DNA of 7,352 bases, taken from positions 5,817 through 13,168 of the forward strand of contig NVVP01000054.1 of NCBI GenBank assembly GCA_002402245.1, in the 5' to 3' direction. Shown here piece by piece: positions 1 through 5,772 of the stretch. Both the position numbers and the translations under genes were made by a program. The notes beneath the pieces were generated by a model that had not been told where the DNA came from, ran no database searches, and worked only from the letters and a program-made list of their open reading frames with translations. This stretch comes from Gammaproteobacteria bacterium (lineage in GTDB: Bacteria > Pseudomonadota > Gammaproteobacteria > Nitrosococcales > Methylophagaceae). Each line of letters begins with the position of its first letter. The first letter of the stretch is position 1.

Positions 1-1
1 A

Positions 2-373
2 GTAATAGCGGGAGCGATGAGCTTTATGTGGATAAATATAGTCATTGCCAGAACAGTGCATGCCTTCGCATCCGTGACGTACACTCAAAAGGCCATCATG
101 GGATCCGGTATATTCCAAATGAGCACCTCGATTGTATGGAGTGTATTAGCCATCATATTAATGGTAGCCGCATTGAAGAAATCATCAAGAATGTTCTGGT
201 TCGCCGGAGCCGGCTTATTAGCATTAGTCGTATTAAAACTCTTCTTCATTGACCTAGCTGAAAGCGGATCGATCTCACGAATCGTATCATTCTTAGTCGT
301 GGGTGGATTGATGTTGTTGGTGGGGTACTTTTCACCATTGCCACCTAAAAAAGAGCAGGGGAGTTCAGGTTAA
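2..373 (+). CDS. DUF2339 family membrane protein, C-terminal part
   Basis: The frame is open from base 2, so this is the 3' end of a longer gene and not a protein starting at the ATG at 17. The visible 123 residues hold about three hydrophobic helices and signature stretches of the DUF2339 predicted membrane proteins: an ARTVH motif, a segment reading SIVWSVLAIILMV, then AGLLALVVLKLFFIDL, IVSFLVVGG and a closing GYFSPLPPK. Full-length family members are much larger, with many helices, and sit in the inner membrane; their function is not established. The C-terminus is short and polar (KKEQGSSG), as usual for the family. No strong terminator follows. Family assignment is from remembered conserved motifs; the truncation is imposed by the window edge and is not a sign of decay. 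Confidence 0.85.
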   Translation, partial: VIAGAMSFMWINIVIARTVHAFASVTYTQKAIMGSGIFQMSTSIVWSVLAIILMVAALKKSSRMFWFAGAGLLALVVLKLFFIDLAESGSISRIVSFLVVGGLMLLVGYFSPLPPKKEQGSSG

Positions 374-614
374 ATTTTCCTGGGTGAGTAGGTGAATGTT
401 TTAATTACAGCTTAATGACACAGTTATACGTCAGGCCTTAATTGTCACTAATCGCACTGTTATTTTGGCCCTAATATGTTCTCGGTAAATTAATCATGCT
501 AGTATATTTTACTATATTTCAAAGAGGTAGCGGGTTGTCGTGAAATCTGAACCAGAATTAGAAGGTGACCTACTTAATAATTGTTATAAGGCCAGTGGCC
601 TTATAAAACATACT
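374..614. other. Intergenic region, no convincing gene
   Basis: This stretch between the DUF2339 gene and the cassette edge is AT-rich and holds no recognisable RNA gene or terminator. A 46-codon frame with a GTG start at 540 runs across the cassette edge to a TAA at 678-680. An AAAGAGG stretch at 521-527 lies about 12 nt before that GTG, which is long for a ribosome binding site. The frame resembles nothing I recognise and is not annotated as a gene. The last 32 bases hold a palindrome described separately. Confidence 0.5.
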
Positions 615-624
615 GTTATAAGGC
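584..624. repeat. Alternating inverted repeat at the cassette edge
   Basis: TTATAAGGCC at 584-593 and GGCCTTATAA at 597-606 form a perfect 10-bp inverted repeat with a 3-nt loop. A third copy, GTTATAAGGC, lies at 615-624 and can pair with the middle copy instead, so two hairpins are mutually exclusive. GTTATAAGGC occurs identically at 583-592 and 615-624. The second copy is the left edge of the gene cassette. No L boxes are present, so this is not a complete attC site; it may be a recombined remnant or the secondary site where the cassette inserted. Confidence 0.7.
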
Positions 625-1040
625 ACAATGAATTAAGGCTATATACTTGGAAAACGCTGAATAGAACACAAAAGGATTAAAAGCACTCTCACATGAAAGC
701 ATTAGGTATAGTATTAATTGCCTCATCTACTGGGGCTGTATTTTTTCACTTTTTAAACGAGTTTTTCTCTGTTGATATGTGCCTTGATGCTGGTAATGTG
801 TACGATTATGCTAAGAGTCAGTGCCGTTCTGATGTAACGTCTCTACCATACATTCCTTATCTGAAAAATTTTAGTTGGTTTGTAGGTGGTTCATTACTTA
901 TTCTCTTTCTTGGTATTGCTTGTACTGTATTAAGTAAAAAAGGGTCAGTTGAAAGTGCCTTATAACAAGTTGCTCAACTCGTTCGCTGCGCTCTCTGGGA
1001 CGTCAAAATGCTGCGTATTTTCCCGCCCGTTAGCAAGGCG
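616..1040 (+). mobile_element. Single integron-type gene cassette (425 bp)
   Basis: An integron cassette begins with the TT of a GTT core site and ends with the G of the next one. Here the left site is GTTATAAGGCAC at 615-626 and the right site is GTTATGC at 1040-1046, giving a 425-bp unit with one ORF (693-965) and one attC. When such a unit circularises, its attC R' box is made from its own first bases. Those 12 bases are the exact reverse complement of GTGCCTTATAAC at 955-966, the R'' side of this attC, which strongly supports both edges. There is no intI gene, no second attC and no attI in the window, so the cassette looks solitary. Whether it is still mobile cannot be told from sequence alone. 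Confidence 0.75.
693..965 (+). CDS. Cassette-borne small membrane protein, unknown function
   Basis: The 90-residue product has two hydrophobic helices (about residues 3-21 and 60-80) around a polar loop. The loop carries a C-L-D-A-G-x-x-Y-D-Y-x(4)-C arrangement (Cys30 and Cys44). Similar CLDxG..(Y/W)(D/N)Y...C loops recur in small exported or membrane proteins, and the pair could form a disulfide if the loop is periplasmic; the role is unknown. The start at 693 is forced by an in-frame TAA at 678-680. There is no good ribosome binding site: AAAGGA at 671-676 is about 16 nt upstream. The stop codon overlaps the attC R'' box (962-966), the usual compact layout of an integron cassette. Only this gene lies inside the cassette. 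Confidence 0.65.
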   Translation: MKALGIVLIASSTGAVFFHFLNEFFSVDMCLDAGNVYDYAKSQCRSDVTSLPYIPYLKNFSWFVGGSLLILFLGIACTVLSKKGSVESAL

Positions 1041-1046
1041 TTATGC
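957..1046 (+). other. attC: attC recombination site (59-base element)
   Basis: The site folds in the standard way. R'' (ATAAC, 962-966) pairs with R' (GTTAT, 1040-1044). Unpaired 3-nt spacers follow (AAG at 967-969, GGC at 1037-1039). L'' (TTGCTCAA, 970-977) pairs with L' (TTAGCAA, 1030-1036), leaving one extra C in L'', which is the extrahelical G of the bottom strand that directs integrase polarity. The centre (about 978-1029) can form an imperfect stem using AAAAT/ATTTT. Strand exchange is expected between G1040 and T1041. At about 90 bp it lies within the normal attC size range. The box order and the bulged base together make a chance match unlikely. Confidence 0.8.
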
Positions 1047-1825
1047 TCGAGGATGAAATGATTACCAATATCGGTGATGTCGAAGCTTTCATGAATGACT
1101 TCATAGAGAATAAAGTCGGTGGTCATCGAGTTGACGAAGATGTTGACAAGAATGTTTCGTTTAAAAATGCCGACTATCGAGTCGATTATTTAGATCAGGT
1201 TATAGAACTGAAATGCTTGGAAAAAAATCAATTCGAAGACAAAACATTTCTTGATAAAGTATCTGATTACCACAGGCCCTATCTTAATGAGCTCGCTTCC
1301 AAAAATGTAAATGAAGCCAATTCCAAAGACATAGCGAGGGAGGTGTTAACTAGATTTACCCGTGATATGGAGAAGGCCTTCTATCCTCGCATTAAGAAAA
1401 TTATCGGAAAAGCTAGCAAGCAGATTAAAGAAACAAAATTTAACTTAGATATTGGTGAGTTTTCTGGTGTGGTATGGATTGTAAATGACAATAATATTTA
1501 TCTTACTATTGAAAACCAAGTAGAAATTGTTGGTCGGATATTAGCTTCAGAGTCTTATTCAGCTGTAGATGCGGTCGTTTTGTCGAACCTTAATATGCAA
1601 ATAACCCAATCCGCTGATGGCGTACCGAATCTATATTGGGTACCGTTATTTAGGGCCGGAATTTCAGAGCGTACTTGGCAAACAGTACATTACCTTGGCC
1701 ATTGTTGGCAGGAGTATGTACGGGAACAATTCAAAGTGTCGGATGATTTACGTACTGTAAATGGGGTTGGTAATATCGAACTACTAAAAGGCTTTAGTAA
1801 TATAAAGTATACAAAAGCATCTTGA
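1043..1825 (+). CDS. Hypothetical protein with possible PD-(D/E)XK nuclease motif
   Basis: This 260-residue soluble protein is not one I recognise. Near the N-terminus, a segment with Asp44 (NADY) is followed eleven residues later by Glu55-Leu-Lys57 in a beta-like context (QVIELKC). This matches the D-x(n)-(E)xK core of PD-(D/E)XK nucleases; the fold is inferred from this motif only. The middle is charged and probably helical (110-135), and the C-terminal third is mixed. There is no signal peptide or membrane helix. Two starts are plausible: ATG 1043 lies inside the attC R' box, with AAGG at 1035-1038, and ATG 1058 has GAGG at 1049-1052 and is perhaps the native start. No attC follows the gene, so it is either the resident gene beside which the cassette inserted or a cassette that lost its attC when the downstream repeat arrived. 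Confidence 0.7.
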   Translation: MLEDEMITNIGDVEAFMNDFIENKVGGHRVDEDVDKNVSFKNADYRVDYLDQVIELKCLEKNQFEDKTFLDKVSDYHRPYLNELASKNVNEANSKDIAREVLTRFTRDMEKAFYPRIKKIIGKASKQIKETKFNLDIGEFSGVVWIVNDNNIYLTIENQVEIVGRILASESYSAVDAVVLSNLNMQITQSADGVPNLYWVPLFRAGISERTWQTVHYLGHCWQEYVREQFKVSDDLRTVNGVGNIELLKGFSNIKYTKAS

Positions 1826-1845
1826 GCGACCTATTTTGCGTCGCT
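1825..1845. repeat. Small stem-loop after the stop codon
   Basis: AGCGAC at 1825-1830 and GTCGCT at 1840-1845 form a 6-bp stem with a 9-nt loop directly after the stop codon of the preceding gene. No T-run follows, so it is not a typical intrinsic terminator; it might stabilise the mRNA end. It is too small and lacks the boxes to be an attC. Confidence 0.35.
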
Positions 1846-1848
1846 TGA

Positions 1849-1889
1849 AATAAACCAATAGGGTCAGAGTCAGACCCTATTGGTTTATT
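1849..1889. repeat. Palindromic repeat, copy A (17-bp stem)
   Basis: AATAAACCAATAGGGTC at 1849-1865 and its exact reverse complement at 1873-1889 flank a 7-nt loop (AGAGTCA). The stem is strong enough to act as a transcription barrier between the convergent genes on either side. The inner 35 bp (1852-1886) is related to copy B (1890-1924) and the shorter copy C (2587-2615). The GGGTCAG(A/G)GTCAGA core recalls REP-like sequences I associate with IS200-type (RAYT) transposases in marine gammaproteobacteria, but no transposase is present here. Confidence 0.8.
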
Positions 1890-1925
1890 AAATCAATCGA
1901 GTCTGACCCTGACCCCATTGATTTA
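1889..1925. repeat. Palindromic repeat, copy B
   Basis: TAAATCAAT at 1889-1897 and ATTGATTTA at 1917-1925 pair around a 19-nt loop. Read on the minus strand, its 35 bases (1890-1924) align without gaps to copy A with 6 differences by eye, so it is a second, more diverged copy lying next to copy A. The TAA stop of the minus-strand membrane protein gene (1923-1925) lies inside its arm. Confidence 0.7.
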
Positions 1926-2207
1926 GTGATTTCTATTGATTGTCAAGGTGTGCGTCCAGCAAATAACAAATAAAACACAGGTAAAAATGATGAAAAGCTT
2001 TAACCAAATAAATAACAACTTGTCAAGACCATAAAACTGTATTAAAGCTTCATAGCTACCCAAGATATTGTACGATATATCTTGAACTACCGTTGTCGAT
2101 GGAGTTATGGTTCGGATTGTCCCAAATTTGATAATCAAAGGTAAAAGCAAGGGAAGTATTACCCCCCATATCATACTTGTTATTGTCGTGTATTTAAGTG
2201 TATTCAT
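1923..2207 (-). CDS. Small membrane protein, possible immunity partner
   Basis: The 94-residue product has two clear hydrophobic helices (about residues 8-27 and 63-84), a polar middle of about 35 residues and a basic tail (TINRNH). I recognise no family. GGAAAA upstream of the ATG (2216-2211) is a reasonable ribosome binding site at 3-6 nt, supporting the start. It begins 36 nt downstream of the degraded Rhs-tip-like frame on the same strand, and its stop codon lies in palindromic repeat B. In Rhs and other polymorphic toxin loci the toxin tip is followed at once by a small immunity gene, so an immunity role is a reasonable guess from position; nothing in the sequence proves it. It could equally be an unrelated small membrane protein. 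Confidence 0.5.
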   Translation of the reverse strand: MNTLKYTTITSMIWGVILPLLLPLIIKFGTIRTITPSTTVVQDISYNILGSYEALIQFYGLDKLLFIWLKLFIIFTCVLFVICWTHTLTINRNH

Positions 2208-2243
2208 TCATTTTCCATTATGTTAATAAATGTTACTGGCAGT

Positions 2244-2621
2244 CTAGCTCTCCAGTCCAAGGGTTTTTACAGCATGCAGCACCGGTACCAGCATCCCCCC
2301 GAGATTTATAGTAACCAGATCGGTGCTGCCTCCGTTTTCCACATCTGTCTTAATCCTCCACTCTTTTTTTCTATTCGTCCATTTTATATTAAGTTGGCAT
2401 ATATCTGTTTCGCAATCATCTATACCATCACACTCCCAGCAAATACTAACATCTGTCAGGAACCTATACTGGCGCTGTGTATACTCTCTGTCCCAAAGAC
2501 ACTTCCCTATACCTCCAACGAATCAGGCTTCTATAGCTCTATAATTGCCTGTATATTTTTTACTTCCTGCATTTTGCCAGCCGTCAAAACCAATAGGGTC
2601 ACCCTCGATTGATTTCAATCT
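2244..2621 (-). pseudogene. Degraded reading frame, possible Rhs C-terminal tip
   Basis: The minus strand reads as one protein-like frame broken by a single TGA (2523-2525). The upstream part gives SIEGDPIGFDGWQ and ends NYRAIEA; the downstream part starts FVGGIGKCLWDREY and runs 92 codons to TAG at 2244-2246. It has balanced composition, five cysteines and no Met until residue ~73, so it cannot start on its own after the TGA. DPIGF resembles the DPxG(L/F) hinge that ends the Rhs core and precedes the variable toxin tip. That hinge coincides with repeat C, and only a few codons precede it before a stop (2622-2624), so the Rhs core is missing. The toxin type is unknown. The Rhs link rests on a very short motif plus the following membrane-protein gene. 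Plus-strand frames here look like shadows. Confidence 0.4.
2587..2615. repeat. Palindromic repeat, shortened copy C
   Basis: AAACCAATAGGGTCA (2587-2601) matches the left half of copy A exactly, and CTCGATTGATTT (2604-2615) matches one half of copy B as read on the minus strand. The copy is 29 bp instead of 35 because about six central bases are missing. Together with copies A and B it brackets about 660 bp holding the two minus-strand frames. Confidence 0.65.
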
Positions 2622-2692
2622 TCAGCTAATCTATACTAAATCTAACTTGTTTTTAGGCTTTTATTATTGCTTTACCTTTAGCGATTGTTGGG

Positions 2693-3106
2693 GTGTTAAT
2701 GTTTTGGAAGTTTGGCGATTTAAATATCACTTTTGGCCACAAGTGGACTCCGTTTTCTGGTGATAAGGAAGTGAATGACCCTGTTTTATATTGCGAGATA
2801 GAGTCTCCGGAGACGGCGGGGAAGTTCAGGTTTGTCGCTGAGAATATAGGCGGTTTATTTCGTGAGGGTAGTGATATTGTATTGGGTAGCTTAAATGGAG
2901 AGGAAAGGTGTCCAGCGGAAGATATTCAATATGAGATTATCTATAAAGCGGCATTGGTTAATTATATAAATGTCAGTTTCTCAAGTTCTACTTATTCTCT
3001 ATTTCCAAAATGGGATGGGGAGTTAAATGAGCAGCCTACGTCAGCCCAAACAGCGGAGTGGGGAGCGGAGTTTATAAGTGGTTTAATTGCTAAGCAGAAT
3101 GTTTAA
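2693..3106 (+). CDS. Unknown protein, possibly missing its 5' end
   Basis: This 137-codon frame starts at GTG 2693 or more likely ATG 2699, which has GGGG (2690-2693) about five bases upstream. I recognise no family. The product is mainly polar and acidic, has two cysteines (YCE and ERC) and looks soluble or exported. The frame is open upstream to a TAG at 2654-2656, and the extra codons spell a strongly hydrophobic stretch (AFIIALPLAIVGV) that would complete an N-terminal membrane anchor, yet no standard start codon precedes it. ATT 2663 is a poor possibility. A lost start caused by the repeat element ending at 2615, or a small indel near 2650, would explain this. No cassette or attC signal is linked to it. 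Confidence 0.55.
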   Translation: MLMFWKFGDLNITFGHKWTPFSGDKEVNDPVLYCEIESPETAGKFRFVAENIGGLFREGSDIVLGSLNGEERCPAEDIQYEIIYKAALVNYINVSFSSSTYSLFPKWDGELNEQPTSAQTAEWGAEFISGLIAKQNV

Positions 3107-3175
3107 CAGTGTGCTTATCAAGATAAGATTACGCTATGTTTCGCTTTACCTGATAACGGGGAAAGAGAGTTAATT

Positions 3176-3685
3176 ATGTTTATTGCTCATTTACCTTCAG
3201 GTTATATTTTGGCTACTGCAATTGTGGAGCGGGTACGATCGCTGCCAGTAAAAGCCTCGACTGTTATTGCAGCCGGAATATTAGGGGCTTTAGCGCCCGA
3301 TTTTGACATGCTGTACTTTTATCTCATTGATAACCGGCAGACACATCATCATAAATACTTTAGCCATTGGCCGTTACTTTGGCTGTGCTTAATAATGGTT
3401 TCGTCATGGTGGTGTCGGTTTAGCAGTCAATCAAAGATTGCCTTTATAATCTTGATTTTCAGCTTAGCGGGGTTACTACATATTCTTCTTGATACGTTGG
3501 TTGGCGATATTTGGTGGTTCGCCCCATTTTTTAACGAGCCTTATGCCTTATTTACTGTACCTGCAGTGGTTAAACCATGGTGGCTTAACTTCATCGTGCA
3601 TTGGTCTTTTGCGGTAGAGCTTGCCATTTGTTTTTGGGCAGTAGTTAAATATAGGCTACGATCTAAAACTAACTCGTTGGACTAA
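3176..3685 (+). CDS. YdjM-like membrane metal-dependent hydrolase
   Basis: The 169-residue protein has the hallmarks of the YdjM/DUF457 inner-membrane proteins annotated as metal-dependent hydrolases. These are His5 in HLPSGY, the APDFD motif with Asp42 and Asp44, a His cluster (HHH 57-59 and His64 in a YFSHWP stretch), and His102-x3-Asp106 in HILLDTLVGDIWWF. These His and Asp residues are the likely metal ligands. Four hydrophobic helices lie at roughly 28-50, 65-80, 88-106 and 136-158. The substrate is unknown for this family. GAGAG about 8 nt upstream supports ATG 3176. It stands alone: the neighbour upstream ends 69 nt earlier, and the following operon begins 110 nt later. Length is usual for the family and the gene looks intact. 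Confidence 0.8.
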   Translation: MFIAHLPSGYILATAIVERVRSLPVKASTVIAAGILGALAPDFDMLYFYLIDNRQTHHHKYFSHWPLLWLCLIMVSSWWCRFSSQSKIAFIILIFSLAGLLHILLDTLVGDIWWFAPFFNEPYALFTVPAVVKPWWLNFIVHWSFAVELAICFWAVVKYRLRSKTNSLD

Positions 3686-3795
3686 TAATGGCAGTTATTA
3701 AATAAAAACAATTACTTGCCGAAAAATAATAAAAAGGAGTATTCTTAGGGCTAGCTAGAATGTAAACAACACGTGAGTAATGGAGTACACATAAG

Positions 3796-5763
3796 TTGTC
3801 AGCAATGGTTTCAAAGTTATGCGCTACAGTTATATTGGCTTGTCCACTGGTAGTGCCCTCGTTATTTGCTGCTGAAAATGCAGTTGATGAAGAAATGACA
3901 CACCTGTTAGATATAGGCTTTGAAGAACTTGTAACTGTTTCTATTGCGTCAAAAAAACAAGAAACCATTAACCAAGCTCCCGGTATTGTTAGCGTTGTAA
4001 GTGCAGATGATATTCAACGTTATGGTTATCGAAATCTGCGAGACATTCTCGATCGTCAGCCACACATTCAAGTAACGGGGTCTAACTTATTTCCTCACAA
4101 TAAGGTGACTATGCGTGGTAATGGCCTTTCTCATACTGATAATACGGTGTTACTACTATTGAATGGGCGTCCTATTCGCGAAGCAGTAAATAACAGTGCA
4201 AACCATGATCTGTATGAATCCTTTCCTGTCGAAATTATTAAACAATTAGAGATTATTCGTGGTCCTGGTTCCGTTTTATATGGTTCCAATGCTTTTGCTG
4301 GCGCTATTAATATCGTAACCAAAGATGCCCCTGATACTGCGGAAGGAAACTTGAAATTGAGCTATGGTTCGTTTGATCGCAAACGAGGCTCGGTAACAGG
4401 CGGAGGTAAAGTGGGAGAGTTTGAGTTCTTTGGCTCGCTTAGTACTCAAAATGTCGGGGGAGAAGACTTTAATAATATTGCGAATGAATCAGGCCGTTTG
4501 GGTACATATAAAACTGGATCACAGGGTAGTCAATTGGTGCTCAATGCTAACTATAAAGGTTTTACTCTTAATGGTTTTATATCAGATTTGAAACGTGATC
4601 ATGCTCAAAGCCAGTTTTTACTTCCAAGTAGTAACTTGAATACGCAGCGAGTGTTTATTGATGTTGGTTATAAGCATGAATGGAATACTGACTGGAGTAG
4701 TTCATTAAATTTACTTTATCATCATTATGATTATGACTTTTTCATTAGTGGAGCAGGATTTACCGCAGGGGGAGAAGCTGCTCATTACTTGACTGAGCTG
4801 TCTAACCAAGGGAAATTAACAGATAAACTTAGTGTTTTATTCGGCGGTAGCTATAACGCTCAAGATGGTACTTTTCATACTGGTAGTGTTCGTTATGATG
4901 ATTATAGTCTTGGGTTGTATGGTCAATTTGAATATCAGGCGACGGACTGGATTAAATTAATTAGCGGAGTTCAATTTAATCGGCCGGAAGGGTTACAAGC
5001 GAATTATTCACCACGATTCGCAGCTATTTTTAATCTTGGTCAAGGCTGGGGGGCAAAATTGCTTTATGGTGAAGCTTTTCGAGAAGGTACACCTGTAGAG
5101 CGTTACCTTACTGCACCGACAGTGACTGGCAACCCTTCGATTAATCCTGAGACGATAGAAACCTTTGATGCCCAATTGTTTTTTGATGGTAAGCATAGTT
5201 CATTTTCTATTACCTACTTCCACAGTGAACATAAAGAGTTAATCACTCGAGTAGGTGTATTTCCTCAGAACATTGTGAATTCAGGTGAAATTAGTTATCA
5301 AGGTATTGAACTAGAAGGCAGGCATGACTTTGGAAATAACTGGAGTATTCTCGGTAACCTTAGCTATCAGACTAGTGATAAAGATGATGGTACTGACGAT
5401 GCGACTTATGCGCCGGATTGGATGGCCAAGGCTGGCTTATCTTATAGTTCACCCCGTGGTTATCAAATTAGTGTATTTAATAGCTATTTTGCAGCTTCAA
5501 CCTTACAAAATGAGGATGTAACTACAGTTAGTTTTAATAATAAAAATGCTGATAGTTATAATTTATTAACGGCTAATATCAAGTTTAATCTGGGTGAAAT
5601 TATTAGTGAACCAGCACTTTATAATGTCGACCTTTCTTTTTACGGCGATAATTTATTGAATGAGGATATTTATTTCCCCAGCGTGAACCGACGCAATGTT
5701 AATTCTCTTCCTCACCACTCAGGAAGAGGTATTTATGCCACGATTAATATTAAGTTTGAGTAA
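3796..5763 (+). CDS. TonB-dependent outer-membrane receptor
   Basis: This 655-residue protein is a ligand-gated outer-membrane transporter. A signal peptide (about 4-26, ending SLFAA before ENAVDEE) is followed by the DIGFEELVTVSIASKK segment typical of receptors paired with signalling genes. The plug domain spans about 55-178, with the motifs GIVSVVSADDI, VTMRGNG, LLNGRPIRE, IEIIRGPGSVLYGSNAF-like residues (LEIIRGPGS) and GAINIVTK. The rest is a beta-barrel of alternating aromatic strands ending in NIKFE, so the usual terminal aromatic residue is next to last. The ligand cannot be read from sequence. The start is uncertain: TTG 3796 has GGAG ten bases upstream, whereas ATG 3805 lacks a ribosome binding site but also keeps the whole signal peptide. 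The downstream YfiR gene starts 9 nt after the stop, suggesting one transcript. Confidence 0.9.
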   Translation: MSAMVSKLCATVILACPLVVPSLFAAENAVDEEMTHLLDIGFEELVTVSIASKKQETINQAPGIVSVVSADDIQRYGYRNLRDILDRQPHIQVTGSNLFPHNKVTMRGNGLSHTDNTVLLLLNGRPIREAVNNSANHDLYESFPVEIIKQLEIIRGPGSVLYGSNAFAGAINIVTKDAPDTAEGNLKLSYGSFDRKRGSVTGGGKVGEFEFFGSLSTQNVGGEDFNNIANESGRLGTYKTGSQGSQLVLNANYKGFTLNGFISDLKRDHAQSQFLLPSSNLNTQRVFIDVGYKHEWNTDWSSSLNLLYHHYDYDFFISGAGFTAGGEAAHYLTELSNQGKLTDKLSVLFGGSYNAQDGTFHTGSVRYDDYSLGLYGQFEYQATDWIKLISGVQFNRPEGLQANYSPRFAAIFNLGQGWGAKLLYGEAFREGTPVERYLTAPTVTGNPSINPETIETFDAQLFFDGKHSSFSITYFHSEHKELITRVGVFPQNIVNSGEISYQGIELEGRHDFGNNWSILGNLSYQTSDKDDGTDDATYAPDWMAKAGLSYSSPRGYQISVFNSYFAASTLQNEDVTTVSFNNKNADSYNLLTANIKFNLGEIISEPALYNVDLSFYGDNLLNEDIYFPSVNRRNVNSLPHHSGRGIYATINIKFE

Positions 5764-5772
5764 GGTTATTTT

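Noticed and set aside
28..252. Second plus-strand frame within the DUF2339 gene
   Set aside because: It overlaps the recognisable DUF2339 frame in another phase and has no family features.
1825..1845. Stem-loop as a second attC closing the 1043-1825 gene
   Set aside because: It is only 21 bp, lacks R and L boxes and spacers, and is not followed by a GTT core.
2220..2763. Plus-strand open frames across 2220-2612, 2323-2544 and 2545-2763
   Set aside because: They lie opposite the minus-strand Rhs-tip-like frame or overlap the 2693 gene, have low-complexity hydrophobic and proline-rich composition, lack ribosome binding sites and resemble no protein; the minus strand reads more like a real protein.
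3113..3126. CTTATC-AA-GATAAG as a terminator
   Set aside because: AT-rich 6-bp stem with a two-base loop and no T-run; insufficient for an intrinsic terminator.
3716..3745. Possible promoter TTGCCG, 18 nt, TATTCT before the receptor operon
   Set aside because: Each box matches consensus at only four of six positions in an AT-rich region; too weak to annotate without transcription start data.
3669..3968. Minus-strand 99-codon open frame
   Set aside because: It lies opposite the receptor start and signal peptide, is rich in Ser and Thr in the manner of antisense frames, and has no support.
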